Source: Pseudovibrio exalbescens DSM 16456
GTDB lineage: Bacteria; Pseudomonadota; Alphaproteobacteria; Rhizobiales; Stappiaceae
DNA: 64,000 nt
NCBI RefSeq assembly: GCF_000422785.1
Contig: NZ_AUGS01000001.1
Coordinates: 434,001-498,000 of the forward strand
Direction: 5' to 3'
The notes beneath the pieces were generated by a model. It saw only the letters and a program-made list of their open reading frames with translations, had not been told where the DNA came from and did no database searches. A program made the translations under genes and the position numbers. Shown in pieces: positions 16,555-26,006 of this stretch (positions are counted from its first letter, which is position 1; each line of letters opens with the position of its first letter).

Positions 16555-18325
16555 TGCTGTTTTGTCCGATACTCAATGTCCCATCATCTTCTGGCATGCC
16601 GTTTGCGATCTTGTCGAGTATCTTTTCGAGGTGATCGGGTTCTGGTTCCAGGTCGCGGGCATGGTTCCACTTGAAACGGGCTTCCAGTTTGCGCCCGACC
16701 TTCCAATAGGCATCGCCCAAGTGGTCATTTAGAATCGGGTCCTGCGGGCGCAAGGCCACGGCGCGTTCCAATTGGGAGACAGCTTCTTCATAGCGCCCCA
16801 GCCGGTAATAAACCCAGCCCAAACTGTCCACGATGTAGCCATCCGTTGGACGCAGGCGCACGGCGGTCTTGATCATCTCCAGCGCTTCCTCAAGCTTCAT
16901 TCCTCGATCAACGAGGGAATAGCCAAGGTAGTTCAAGACCATGGGCTGATCCGGGTACAGATCCAGTACCTTTCGGAAGTCTGCCTCCGCTTGATCCCAT
17001 TTGTCTTGACGTTCCAGAGTGATGCCACGGAAGTACAAGAGGGGCCAGTTCTGGCGCTTTACTTCATCAAGCGTGCTGATGCCCGCGCTGTAGGCTGCCT
17101 CCGCTTCTTCAAAGAGCGAGTGCGAGCGCAACACATTGCCCAAGGCCGTTACGGCCTCCAAATCGGACGGATCTTCTTTCACCAGATCTTCAAGATGGGC
17201 GCGTGCCTGTTCCAGATCATCCAACACGTTGTAGTGAAGTCCGATCTGGATCTCCGCCTCCCGCTTCATGGGCGATGCGGGATCGACAGAGTCAAGGTAC
17301 TCGATGGCGCGAGCGTTGTTGCCCAATTGATCGAAAAGGGTGCCCAGAGCGATGGCAGCGGCGTCCAGGTCTTCATCAAGGTAACGGGAGGTTTGCAAGT
17401 AGACTGCCGACAATTCCTCACCATCTCGGCTGATTGCAGACCCCAGTCCGTAAAGTGCTTCGGCCACTCCTTCTGCAGGTGTGGTCACCAAGGGATCTAC
17501 AGTGCCGCCGCTGGTGATCTTGTCACGGGTAGCTACCAGCAACGGATGATTTGGAACCAGCTGTTCGTACGCATCCAGAACTTCGAAAGCTTCCTGTTGT
17601 CGTGCGTTGGCTGCAAGCGCACGAGCATAAGCATTGGTAATGCGAAGCGCGCCCGGATCTGCACCGTAGGCCTCTTCGTAATAGTCCAGCGCTTCCGCAC
17701 GACGATCCGCAGCTTCAAGAATCAAGCCGGCGTTGAAACTGGTGAAAAGTTCGAACCAATTGGGGCCTTCAACCGTGGAGAGGATTTCCACGCCCTTGTC
17801 CGTATTGCCTCGGCCAGCCTCAGCCCAAGCGGCCATGATTGCGAACGTAAGACGGGACAAAGGGTTTATGTCCCCACCGTCCAGCGCTTCGATGGCCTGG
17901 GTGTAGTCGCGTGCTTTCAGCGCCTTTGCGGATTTGAAGAAGTGCGCCAGAAAGTGATCGCGGTCGTTTTCCAAGAGACGATCGATCAACGGCTGGGCGC
18001 GATCAAAGTTGCCATCCGCCAATGCCATTACAAAGGTGCGATCCTGAAGATAATAGTTGTCCGGGTCCAGACGAAGCGCTCGTTCGAAGAACTCTGCCGC
18101 ATGTCCTAGGTCTTGTGCCTGCAGGGCACTGCGGCCGGACAAGTAGCTGCCAGCCAACGAGTATTCCTGGGTCAAGGGCTCCGCGAACTGACTCGTGCTC
18201 AAACTTGCCGCATGGGCCCATGTCACCGTCGTTACAGCAACCGTTGCTGCAAGAATGGCGGTTCGGCGGCCCAGAAGGCTGAGTGGCGAGCGGCGGGTGT
18301 CGAAGCTCTGTCTTGAATGGTCCAT
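16544..18325 (-). CDS. Exported tetratricopeptide-repeat protein
   Basis: 593 residues with a twin-arginine-free signal peptide (about 20-42: GRRTAILAATVAVTTVTWAHA) and then tandem 34-residue TPR helices throughout. Clear repeats are at SALQAQDLGHAAEFFERALRL, FRKVLDLYPDQP, ALEMIKTAVRLRPTDG and AVSQLERAVALRPQDP. Such proteins scaffold complexes in the periplasm or at the outer membrane. A TPR gene directly before ispE is a frequent arrangement in this order; no partner is known to me. Confidence 0.85.
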   Translation of the reverse strand: MDHSRQSFDTRRSPLSLLGRRTAILAATVAVTTVTWAHAASLSTSQFAEPLTQEYSLAGSYLSGRSALQAQDLGHAAEFFERALRLDPDNYYLQDRTFVMALADGNFDRAQPLIDRLLENDRDHFLAHFFKSAKALKARDYTQAIEALDGGDINPLSRLTFAIMAAWAEAGRGNTDKGVEILSTVEGPNWFELFTSFNAGLILEAADRRAEALDYYEEAYGADPGALRITNAYARALAANARQQEAFEVLDAYEQLVPNHPLLVATRDKITSGGTVDPLVTTPAEGVAEALYGLGSAISRDGEELSAVYLQTSRYLDEDLDAAAIALGTLFDQLGNNARAIEYLDSVDPASPMKREAEIQIGLHYNVLDDLEQARAHLEDLVKEDPSDLEAVTALGNVLRSHSLFEEAEAAYSAGISTLDEVKRQNWPLLYFRGITLERQDKWDQAEADFRKVLDLYPDQPMVLNYLGYSLVDRGMKLEEALEMIKTAVRLRPTDGYIVDSLGWVYYRLGRYEEAVSQLERAVALRPQDPILNDHLGDAYWKVGRKLEARFKWNHARDLEPEPDHLEKILDKIANGMPEDDGTLSIGQNSNER

Positions 18326-18570
18326 GGAATTCTCTCGTTGAGAGCCGGCGTCGACTCACTGTTGTGTCGCTTTGTCTGCCCAGCAAGCATGGCTTTAATA
18401 GGGCTTGCTTCTAAAGTCAGATATTCGCTTTCTACTCTAACCGATTGAATAGTGGAAGAAACCTAAACATCCTGTGAAATCTCAATTGTTAAAGCCCGAA
18501 AGCCCGCAGTTTCCGTAGTTTTTTTCAGCTTTGCTACGCATTACCCCTAAGGTTGCGCCGAATCCATCTT

Positions 18571-18578
18571 GCTATACT
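18571..18578 (+). promoter_or_regulatory. Possible extended -10 promoter of ppdK
   Basis: TGC-TATACT (TATACT at 18573-18578) is an extended -10 element about 50 bases before the ppdK start. No good -35 hexamer lies at 16-18 bases; TTGCGC at 18553 is only 14 bases away. The rest of the 303-base divergent gap (18326-18628) shows no gene. Confidence 0.4.
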
Positions 18579-18628
18579 CCCCCTGTCAATGCATCTAGAT
18601 ATTTCATTGTATTTCACAGGGGGGTGCT

Positions 18629-21304
18629 ATGACCAAATGGGTCTATGTTTTTGGTGAAGGCCGGACCGAGGGTGCCGCAGATATGCGCAACCTTCTGGGC
18701 GGAAAGGGAGCGAACCTCGCAGAGATGGCCCGCATGGGCTTGCCGGTTCCTCCAGGCTTCACTGTTACGACGGAAGTCTGTACGCATTACTACAAGAACG
18801 AGCACTCCTATCCTGAAGCGCTTAAGGCGCAGGTCGAAGATGCCCTGAAGGCGGTTGGGGCACTTACCGGTCGTACATTCGGCGATACGTCGGACCCTCT
18901 GCTGTTGTCGGTACGATCGGGCGCCCGTGTTTCCATGCCGGGCATGATGGATACTGTTCTCAACCTCGGGCTGAATGACGTGACTGTCAAGGCGCTTGCC
19001 GAGCAGTCTGGAGATGAGCGCTTTGCTTATGACAGCTATCGTCGCTTTATCCAGATGTATTCAGATGTGGTGCTTGGCGTTGATAATGATTACTTCGAAG
19101 AAATCATCGAAGACATCAAGGATGACAAGGATTATCGGCTCGATACGGACCTGACAGCTGATGACTGGAAGGGCTGTGTGGAAGCGTTCAAGGAAAAGGT
19201 GAAAGAGGAGCTTGGTCGTTCTTTCCCTGAAGATCCACATGAACAGCTTTGGGGCGCCATTGGCGCTGTCTTTTCGTCCTGGATGATCCCTCGCGCCCAG
19301 ACCTACCGCAAGATCCATGGCATTCCGGAGGAATGGGGCACAGCGGTAAACGTGCAAGCGATGGTCTATGGCAACATGGGTGAGGGGTCTGCTACCGGTG
19401 TGGCCTTTACCCGCAACCCGGCTACGGGTGAAAATGCTCTTTATGGTGAGTTCCTCGTCAACGCACAGGGCGAAGATGTGGTGGCCGGAATTCGGACCCC
19501 GCAGGATATCACCGAAGCTGCCCGCATTGCATCCGGTTCGGAAAAGCCGTCTCTGGAAGCATTGATGCCAGAGGTTTTTGGTCAGTTCCGCGAGACCTGC
19601 TGCAAGCTTGAAACCCACTACCGTGAAATGCAGGATCTTGAGTTTACCGTCGAGCGCGGCAAACTTTGGATGTTGCAGACCCGTACCGGTAAACGCACAC
19701 TTAAGGCTGCATTGAAAATTGCTGTTGAGATGGCCGAAGAGGGGCTCATTACCAAGGAAGAGGCCGTCAACCGGATTGATCCGGGCTCCCTTGATCAACT
19801 GCTGCATCCTACCATTGATCCCAATGCAGAACGGGATGAACTGACCACCGGCCTGCCAGCGTCTCCCGGTGCTGCCAGTGGTGCGATTGTGTTCAACCCG
19901 GACGATGCTGAAGCCGAGAAGGCAGAGGGCAACGCCGTAATTCTGGTGCGCACGGAAACCAGTCCTGAAGATATTCATGGGATGCACGCCGCGGAAGGCA
20001 TTCTGACCTCGCGCGGTGGTATGACCAGCCATGCTGCTGTTGTGGCACGCGGAATGGGCAAGCCGTGCGTTTCCGGCGCCGGCGCCATTCGTGTCGATAT
20101 GCAGCGTCAGGTCATGCTGGTGGATGGCCGTACCTTCAAAAAGGGTGATATCATCACCATCGACGGTAGTAGCGGGCAGGTCTTGGCGGGCCGTGCCGAA
20201 ATGCTGGAGCCTGAGCTTTCTGGCGACTTCCAGAAGTTGATGGATTGGGCAGACGCCATGCGCCGCATGAAGGTGCGGGCGAACGCTGAAACTCCGGCGG
20301 ACGTAAAAACGGCTCTGGCCTTTGGTGCTGAGGGCATCGGCCTGTGTCGTACCGAGCACATGTTCTTTGATGGTGATCGCATTCTTGCCGTTCGCGAGAT
20401 GATTTTGTCTGATACGGAGGAAGAGCGGCGCGAAGCGCTTGCAAAGCTTCTGCCGATGCAGCGCGATGACTTTTCGCAGATCTTCGAGTTGATGGAAGAC
20501 CGGCCCGTGACCATCCGGTTGCTGGACCCCCCACTTCACGAGTTCCTTCCGAAAACCGATGAGGAAATCGGCGAGGTAGCTCGGCAGATGAATGTGGATC
20601 CCGAGGACTTGAAGGAACGGGCGCTGGAGCTGGAAGAGTTCAACCCGATGTTGGGTAACCGCGGCTGCCGTCTGTTGATCTCGTACCCTGAAATTGCGGA
20701 GATGCAGGCACGTGCCATCTTTGAGGCTGCAGCTGAAGTTTCTCGTCGTCGCGGTGTGACCGTGAAGCCGGAAGTGATGGTTCCGTTGGTTGGTCTGCGC
20801 TCCGAGCTTGATTTTGTACGTGGTCGCATTGAAGCAATTGCAAAGGAAATCGACGCGGAGCAGTCAGTCAGTCTGGAATACTCGATCGGGACCATGATCG
20901 AGCTTCCGCGCGCTGCTTTGAGGGCCGCTGAAATCGCTGAATCAGCAGAGTTCTTCTCCTTTGGCACCAATGATTTGACGCAGACAACCTTTGGCATTTC
21001 CCGCGATGATGCAGCGTCGTTCCTTGGTACCTACCAAGAGCGCAAAATCCTCGAAAAGGATCCGTTCGTTTCGTTGGATACCAACGGCGTGGGCGAACTG
21101 ATCGAGATTGCCGCTCAACGGGGCCGTGAGAGCCGTAGCGATATCAAGCTGGGCATTTGCGGTGAACACGGCGGGGATGCTGCCTCGATCTATTTCTGCG
21201 AAAAGACCGGCCTTGATTATGTAAGCTGCTCACCATTCCGCGTCCCGGTGGCGCGTTTGGCTGCCGCGCAGGCCGTTCTCAAGAAGGTTGATCGGGACGT
21301 TTGA
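18629..21304 (+). CDS. ppdK: Pyruvate, phosphate dikinase
   Basis: Interconverts pyruvate + ATP + phosphate and phosphoenolpyruvate + AMP + diphosphate, giving either gluconeogenic PEP synthesis or PPi-linked glycolysis. 891 residues, full length: N-terminal ATP-grasp (GGKGANLAEMARMGLPVPPGF, ARVSMPGMMDTVLNLG), central phosphohistidine domain with GGMTSHAAVVARGMGKPCV, and C-terminal TIM barrel with the PEP-binding SFGTNDLTQTTFG and catalytic cysteine in LGICGEHGGD. A strong AGGGGGG ribosome site precedes the ATG. Monocistronic, with its own terminator. Confidence 0.97.
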   Translation: MTKWVYVFGEGRTEGAADMRNLLGGKGANLAEMARMGLPVPPGFTVTTEVCTHYYKNEHSYPEALKAQVEDALKAVGALTGRTFGDTSDPLLLSVRSGARVSMPGMMDTVLNLGLNDVTVKALAEQSGDERFAYDSYRRFIQMYSDVVLGVDNDYFEEIIEDIKDDKDYRLDTDLTADDWKGCVEAFKEKVKEELGRSFPEDPHEQLWGAIGAVFSSWMIPRAQTYRKIHGIPEEWGTAVNVQAMVYGNMGEGSATGVAFTRNPATGENALYGEFLVNAQGEDVVAGIRTPQDITEAARIASGSEKPSLEALMPEVFGQFRETCCKLETHYREMQDLEFTVERGKLWMLQTRTGKRTLKAALKIAVEMAEEGLITKEEAVNRIDPGSLDQLLHPTIDPNAERDELTTGLPASPGAASGAIVFNPDDAEAEKAEGNAVILVRTETSPEDIHGMHAAEGILTSRGGMTSHAAVVARGMGKPCVSGAGAIRVDMQRQVMLVDGRTFKKGDIITIDGSSGQVLAGRAEMLEPELSGDFQKLMDWADAMRRMKVRANAETPADVKTALAFGAEGIGLCRTEHMFFDGDRILAVREMILSDTEEERREALAKLLPMQRDDFSQIFELMEDRPVTIRLLDPPLHEFLPKTDEEIGEVARQMNVDPEDLKERALELEEFNPMLGNRGCRLLISYPEIAEMQARAIFEAAAEVSRRRGVTVKPEVMVPLVGLRSELDFVRGRIEAIAKEIDAEQSVSLEYSIGTMIELPRAALRAAEIAESAEFFSFGTNDLTQTTFGISRDDAASFLGTYQERKILEKDPFVSLDTNGVGELIEIAAQRGRESRSDIKLGICGEHGGDAASIYFCEKTGLDYVSCSPFRVPVARLAAAQAVLKKVDRDV

Positions 21305-21331
21305 TCCTGTTCGATTGATTGACATACAAAC

Positions 21332-21363
21332 AAAAAAGGCGGGTCGATTGATCCGCCTTTTTT
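21332..21363. terminator. Bidirectional rho-independent terminator
   Basis: Stem of at least 11 bp (AAAAAAGGCGG at 21332-21342 with CCGCCTTTTTT at 21353-21363) extended by three inner pairs. A six-base A/T tract on each side lets it serve ppdK on the plus strand and the convergent GGDEF-EAL gene on the minus strand. Confidence 0.92.
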
Positions 21364-21400
21364 GTTGCGCTTCTGTTTGCTTGTGCTGAACAAGGGGTTG

Positions 21401-23710
21401 TCAAAGCTGTTCAACAAGCTCGATATCGTCGAGTGCTGCGTCTTCAGCGCCTTCCCGCCAGAGACGAAACTTGGTCAACGGCATGGGGCGGGCGAACAGG
21501 AAGCCCTGCATGAGAGGATCGCCAACGTTTGCAAGGAACTTGAACTGTGACTTGCGTTCAATGCCTTCAACACAGATATCGACGTTGATAGCGCTGCCCA
21601 GAGAAATGAGGGCCCGCACGATTTCCTGAGCATCCACGTCGTGATCGAGGTCTTCGACGAACGAACGGTCAATCTTGATCTTGTCAAAGTTGTAGAGGCG
21701 GAGATAGCTCAGACTTGAATACCCGGTGCCGAAATCATCCAGAGCCACGCGTACACCGATGCGATGCAGTTCCTTGAGGGTTTCGTGCACCCCGTCGGCA
21801 TCATTGAGCAAGACTTCCTCGGTGACTTCGAGTTCGATGCGGTCGGGTTCGAGTTCATATCGCGTAAGCAGCTTTTCCACCAGAGACGGGAAGTCTGGAT
21901 GGCGCAATTGGTTGGGAGAAACGTTGACGCACATACGGATGCCGGGCAGGTGGGTTGCATCCTTCATGGCGGTTTCCAGCACCCACTCGCCGATCTTGTT
22001 GATCAACTGGGATTCTTCGGCAACGTGCAAGAATGTGCCTGGAGAAATCTGCCCGCGTGTGGGGTGGTTCCAGCGGATCAGCGCCTCAGCGGCGACGGCC
22101 TTTTCGCCTTTCGCATCCATAATGGGTTGATAGAAGTTTTCGAACTCGTGGCGCTTCAGTGCACGTTCAATCTCTTCTTCAATGGTACGGCGCATTTGAA
22201 TGCGCTCTTCCATATGGGGTTGGAATACAACATGTCGGGCGCGACCCATCTCCTTGGCTTGATAAAGCGCAATGTCACCACGTCTCAGCAGCTCGTTCAT
22301 TTCCGTGCCAAATTCGGGACTGATGACAACGCCCAGACTTGCTGTTGTCAGGATGCGGTTCTTTTCGACCATGTAGGGGCGGGTGATGGCTTGCTCGATT
22401 TCCAAGCACGTTTCTTCCACTTCCGTTGCGTTTGCGCGACCTGCCATAAGAATGAGGAACTCATCACCGCTGATACGCGCGAGCAGATCTCCGGCCCGCA
22501 GAACACCTTTGATGCGCTCGGCCACCTGGCAGATGACCTCATCGCCAATCATGTGCCCCAAACTGTCGTTGATCTGCTTGAAGTGATCCAGGTCCATGTA
22601 AACAAGCCCGGCCGTTTTTTTCTCCATCCGGGTTTTGCGTAGAATTGGAGCCAACGCCTCACTGAAGTAAGCGCGGTTGGGCAAACCTGTCAGTGCATCA
22701 TGCAGTGAGGCATAGCGGGCGCGAGCTTCGTTCTGCAACAAGCGATCGGCCAAGCGAACGGACGAGTAGAGGAGCCCCAGAGCGACAACCAGAATGACGA
22801 GCGTCACTGCCAACATGTAGGGCAGAAGCTCATCATAGAGTGCCTTTGAGGCTGCCGCCGTTGTCCAGCTCAAGTAGGTGATCGTCTCTCCGCTGGCGTT
22901 GTCGAGAGGGACGGAAACGATATCCGGATTCTCAGCGTTAGGGCTCGAAGTCAGATAAATGTTCCGCATGCCGGTGACGGATTCGAAGTTGTCCATCAAG
23001 TTGGCGTCAAGTTGTCGGATCCAGACAAGATAGCCGGCGTGATTGAGAACCCCGGGTGCATTGGGGTCAGGTTGCGCAATGGCCGCAATGGTGGCCAGAC
23101 CGATCCCGCCATCGAACCGCACGATATCGCGCTTGCTTAACTCAATGGGGGTTGAAGAGCGCAGGGGGGCGGGGATGCTGCTTTGATCTTTCTGGTTAAG
23201 AAGATTGTTTTCCAGAGCGTCAATGGTGGGCGCGATTTGGTCTTTGAGTTGGCCCTCATAAATCTCGTTGTGCCAGGGAAGGTCCTGACGATAGGCAGAC
23301 TGGGGGCGCTTGTCCCGGTCCAGAATCAAGAATACGTCGCGATCGCCACGATTGTTCTTGGTCGGCGTCAGGTCTTCATCAAGGAAGAGGTTTTGCTCGT
23401 TCGCTCGTACGGTGTTGTAGGCTTTTTCTGAAAGCGCAATCCGCTCCACCTCGTAGGCAAGGCTGTCCCGATATACCTGAAGGTTACTGGAAATAAGCCG
23501 TTGTTCCTTCTCGGACTCATAAATGATGGCTTTTTCCGTGGTGTATTGAAAGGCGGTATAGCCGGATATAAGGGCCGCACAAATCACGAGCAACAGGCCA
23601 AAGGCGATCAGCCTTGCCATCTTGTTCCGACGCGGGAACCGGTCGGCGGGTAGTAATGCAGGGTTGTTGCCAGTGGCCCAGCCCCGTGATTTGTCTGTCT
23701 CCTCGGACAT
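21401..23710 (-). CDS. CHASE4-type membrane GGDEF-EAL cyclic-di-GMP enzyme
   Basis: 769 residues: TM helix about 31-50, periplasmic sensor of about 240 residues (CHASE4-like), TM helix near 297-317, GGDEF domain, then EAL domain. The cyclase motif is SGDEF with an RxxD inhibitory site (RAGD) five residues before it. The EAL domain keeps EALIRW, N in CVNVSPNQL, E in LEVTEE, DDFGTGYSS, KIDRSF and EGIE, so phosphodiesterase activity is expected. It probably tunes c-di-GMP in response to an external signal. The tandem PilZ protein at 45.6 kb is a possible effector in the same cell. Confidence 0.92.
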   Translation of the reverse strand: MSEETDKSRGWATGNNPALLPADRFPRRNKMARLIAFGLLLVICAALISGYTAFQYTTEKAIIYESEKEQRLISSNLQVYRDSLAYEVERIALSEKAYNTVRANEQNLFLDEDLTPTKNNRGDRDVFLILDRDKRPQSAYRQDLPWHNEIYEGQLKDQIAPTIDALENNLLNQKDQSSIPAPLRSSTPIELSKRDIVRFDGGIGLATIAAIAQPDPNAPGVLNHAGYLVWIRQLDANLMDNFESVTGMRNIYLTSSPNAENPDIVSVPLDNASGETITYLSWTTAAASKALYDELLPYMLAVTLVILVVALGLLYSSVRLADRLLQNEARARYASLHDALTGLPNRAYFSEALAPILRKTRMEKKTAGLVYMDLDHFKQINDSLGHMIGDEVICQVAERIKGVLRAGDLLARISGDEFLILMAGRANATEVEETCLEIEQAITRPYMVEKNRILTTASLGVVISPEFGTEMNELLRRGDIALYQAKEMGRARHVVFQPHMEERIQMRRTIEEEIERALKRHEFENFYQPIMDAKGEKAVAAEALIRWNHPTRGQISPGTFLHVAEESQLINKIGEWVLETAMKDATHLPGIRMCVNVSPNQLRHPDFPSLVEKLLTRYELEPDRIELEVTEEVLLNDADGVHETLKELHRIGVRVALDDFGTGYSSLSYLRLYNFDKIKIDRSFVEDLDHDVDAQEIVRALISLGSAINVDICVEGIERKSQFKFLANVGDPLMQGFLFARPMPLTKFRLWREGAEDAALDDIELVEQL

Positions 23711-23820
23711 GCGTGATACTCTCCTGGTCCGGCGCGCGGTTGGATTTCTGGGCGTTTCACGGGAGTATCCCTGTCAAGTCTTGAGCGAGCCTGTAGTCGG
23801 TCCACTTGTGGGCGGGTGCT

Positions 23821-24573
23821 TCAGAGCAGGTTAAGGCCGCGAAAACTCGCATGGCCATGCTGGGCGATGATGATGTGATCGTGAAGCACTATGTTGAGGG
23901 GTTTGAGGGCCTCGTTGATACGGGAGGTCATCTCGATATCAGCGCGTGAGGGGGTCGGGTCACCCGAGGGATGATTATGGACCAGAATGATGGCGCTGGC
24001 AGCCAGTTCGAGCGCGCGCTTTATGACCTCGCGTGGGTAAACCGGAGCATGATCAACGGTTCCCTTTTGCTGAATTTCATCCGCGATCAACTGGTTTTTC
24101 TTGTCAAGAAACAGAATGCGAAATTCTTCTGTCTGGCTGTGTGCCATCGCAGCGTGGATGTAGTTCATCACCGCCGACCAGGAAGAGAGCGGGGTTTGCG
24201 GGTCAACTTGATCGCGGGCGTACAACACGGCCGCAGCTTGCAGCTCCTTGATGAAACGAGCGGTTTTTTCGCCGCAACCCGGCACTTCCATCAATCGATC
24301 ACGTGGAGCCGCCAAGACCTTGGCAAAGGAGCCAAAGCGCTCGATCAGAGCCTTTGCCAATGGCTTGGTGTCACCTTGCTTGATGCAGGAGAACAGGAGC
24401 AGTTCCAGCAATTCGTAGTTCTGCAAGCGATCCGCGCCAACAGCATCAAAACGCTGGCGCAACCGATCGCGGTGGCCGTGATAGTGTTTTTCTTCCCGTG
24501 GCCGTCGCGTAGTCTTCTTTTGGGTGGGTGAGGAGAGTGGGCTTTCCGATACACCGAAAAGGTCGTCTGACAT
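23821..24573 (-). CDS. radC: RadC family JAB-domain protein
   Basis: 250 residues: an N-terminal helix-hairpin-helix part ([37 protein letters not shown]) and a C-terminal JAB/MPN domain with the metal motif H199-N-H201, Ser209 and Asp212 ([15 protein letters not shown]). Despite the name, its role in DNA repair is doubtful; JAB proteins are metalloproteases or nucleases. Directly downstream of map on the same strand (23-base gap), probably co-transcribed. Confidence 0.93.
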   Translation of the reverse strand: MSDDLFGVSESPLSSPTQKKTTRRPREEKHYHGHRDRLRQRFDAVGADRLQNYELLELLLFSCIKQGDTKPLAKALIERFGSFAKVLAAPRDRLMEVPGCGEKTARFIKELQAAAVLYARDQVDPQTPLSSWSAVMNYIHAAMAHSQTEEFRILFLDKKNQLIADEIQQKGTVDHAPVYPREVIKRALELAASAIILVHNHPSGDPTPSRADIEMTSRINEALKPLNIVLHDHIIIAQHGHASFRGLNLL

Positions 24574-24596
24574 TCACCCTCCTTTCTTCCCTTTGA

Positions 24597-25445
24597 TCAG
24601 GCGCTTTCCGTTTCCGGCCGCAGCGGGTTGAACAAACCACCGGGGGAGGTGGTGAAGATGTCACACCCATCCGGCGTAATGCCAATCGAATGCTCGAACT
24701 GGGCTGTCAGTGACTTGTCTCGGGTAACGGCGGTCCAGCCATCCTTGAGCACTTTCACATGCGGTTTGCCAAGATTCACCATGGGTTCAATGGTGAAGAT
24801 CATGCCCGGTTTCAACTCGATGCCTTCGCCGGGCTGCCCGTAGTGCAAGATGTTTGGCATGTCGTGGAACAGTTTGCCCACTCCGTGTCCGCAGAAATCG
24901 CGCACAACCGAACAGCGCTCAGCCTCCACATAGGCTTGGATGGCGTGGCCGATGTCCCCTGTCGTGTTGCCCGGTTTTGCGGCGGCGAGGCCCCTCATCA
25001 GGGACTCATGAGTAACTTCAATGAGCCGCTCTGCTGCGCGTTTCAGCTTTCCGACGGCATACATGCGTGATGAATCACCGTGCCATCCATCGACAACGTA
25101 GGTCACGTCGATGTTGACGATGTCCCCTTCCTTGAGGGGTTTGGGCCCGGGGATGCCATGGCAAACGACATGATTGATGGAGGTGCAGCACGATTTCATG
25201 AACCCACGGTAGTTCAGGGTCGCCGGAACGGCGCCACGCTGTTTACCGAATTCATAAACAAAATCATCGATTTCTTGCGTGGTGACACCCGGCTTGACCA
25301 AGGCAACCAGTTCATCAAGACACTGAGCAGTGATCTGGGATGCACGGCGCATGCCTTCGAAGTCTTCGGGACCGTAGAGACGGATCTGTCCGGTGTTTTT
25401 CAACGGCGCAGTGGCGGCATCAATGTATGAGACCATGTATTCCAT
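24597..25445 (-). CDS. map: Type I methionine aminopeptidase
   Basis: Removes the initiator methionine from nascent proteins in the cytoplasm. 282 residues; metal ligands lie in NIDVTYVVDGWHGDSSRM, CGHGVGKLFHD, FTIEPMV and QFEHSIGIT. The SINHVVCHGIPG segment is also present. The N-terminus is about 15 residues longer than in E. coli, and the ATG at residue 4 is an alternative start. Confidence 0.96.
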   Translation of the reverse strand: MEYMVSYIDAATAPLKNTGQIRLYGPEDFEGMRRASQITAQCLDELVALVKPGVTTQEIDDFVYEFGKQRGAVPATLNYRGFMKSCCTSINHVVCHGIPGPKPLKEGDIVNIDVTYVVDGWHGDSSRMYAVGKLKRAAERLIEVTHESLMRGLAAAKPGNTTGDIGHAIQAYVEAERCSVVRDFCGHGVGKLFHDMPNILHYGQPGEGIELKPGMIFTIEPMVNLGKPHVKVLKDGWTAVTRDKSLTAQFEHSIGITPDGCDIFTTSPGGLFNPLRPETESA

Positions 25446-25799
25446 ATTCCTTTATAGGGCCGCGCTTCCGAGTTTGCTTGTTCGCCTGAGGCCTACTTAA
25501 CGGCACCTTAACGAGCCTGTGTCCGGCGAGACAAGCCCCTGTTCTCCGTAGATCAGCTCTGCGAAAAGATACGGGTGAAGAAAGGCGGCGCATGACTTTC
25601 CCCGTATATAGCGCGAAAGCCGCCGCTTTTTTAAGGCGAAAAATCACGAAAATTCGGTTTCTTGGCTTCTTTCCTTGAATTGGGACGGTCCCGGTGGGCG
25701 CGGGTGGCGTTTGTGGCATAAGACTTGTTTTGTATTCTGGAAAATGAAGTTGGCGCTCTTGCGCTTGGCCTTTCCTGCCGCTATCCAGAAAGGCAACAA
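25446..25799. other. Intergenic region between map and tRNA-Leu
   Basis: 354 bases without a gene. It must hold the map promoter (minus) and the tRNA promoter (plus). The best plus-strand match is TTGTGG (25711-25716) with TATTCT (25733-25738) at 16-base spacing, which would start RNA about 55 bases before tRNA-Leu. Nothing else is recognised. Confidence 0.35.
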
Positions 25800-25884
25800 G
25801 CGGTCGTGGTGGAATTGGTATACACAGCAGACTTAAAATCTGCCGCCCTTGGGCTTGCGGGTTCGAGTCCCGCCGTCCGCACCA
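25800..25884 (+). tRNA. tRNA-Leu (anticodon TAA)
   Basis: 85 nt including encoded CCA. Acceptor arms GCGGTCG and CGTCCGC pair with one T-T mismatch at the fifth position. The anticodon stem GCAGA/TCTGC closes the loop CTTAAAA (anticodon TAA), a class II variable arm follows, and the T loop is GGTTCGAGTCC. Reads UUA codons. The glycyl radical genes begin 122 bases downstream. Confidence 0.95.
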
Positions 25885-26006
25885 AGTTTTTTCCCTTTCT
25901 CATCTGATGTTTTCTGACTTGAAGCGTATTGGTTTTGCGCCAGTTCAATTTTGTTGCGTGGCGATCGGGTTAAAGTATCGAAGACCAATGGCCAAGGATC
26001 CGCTTC

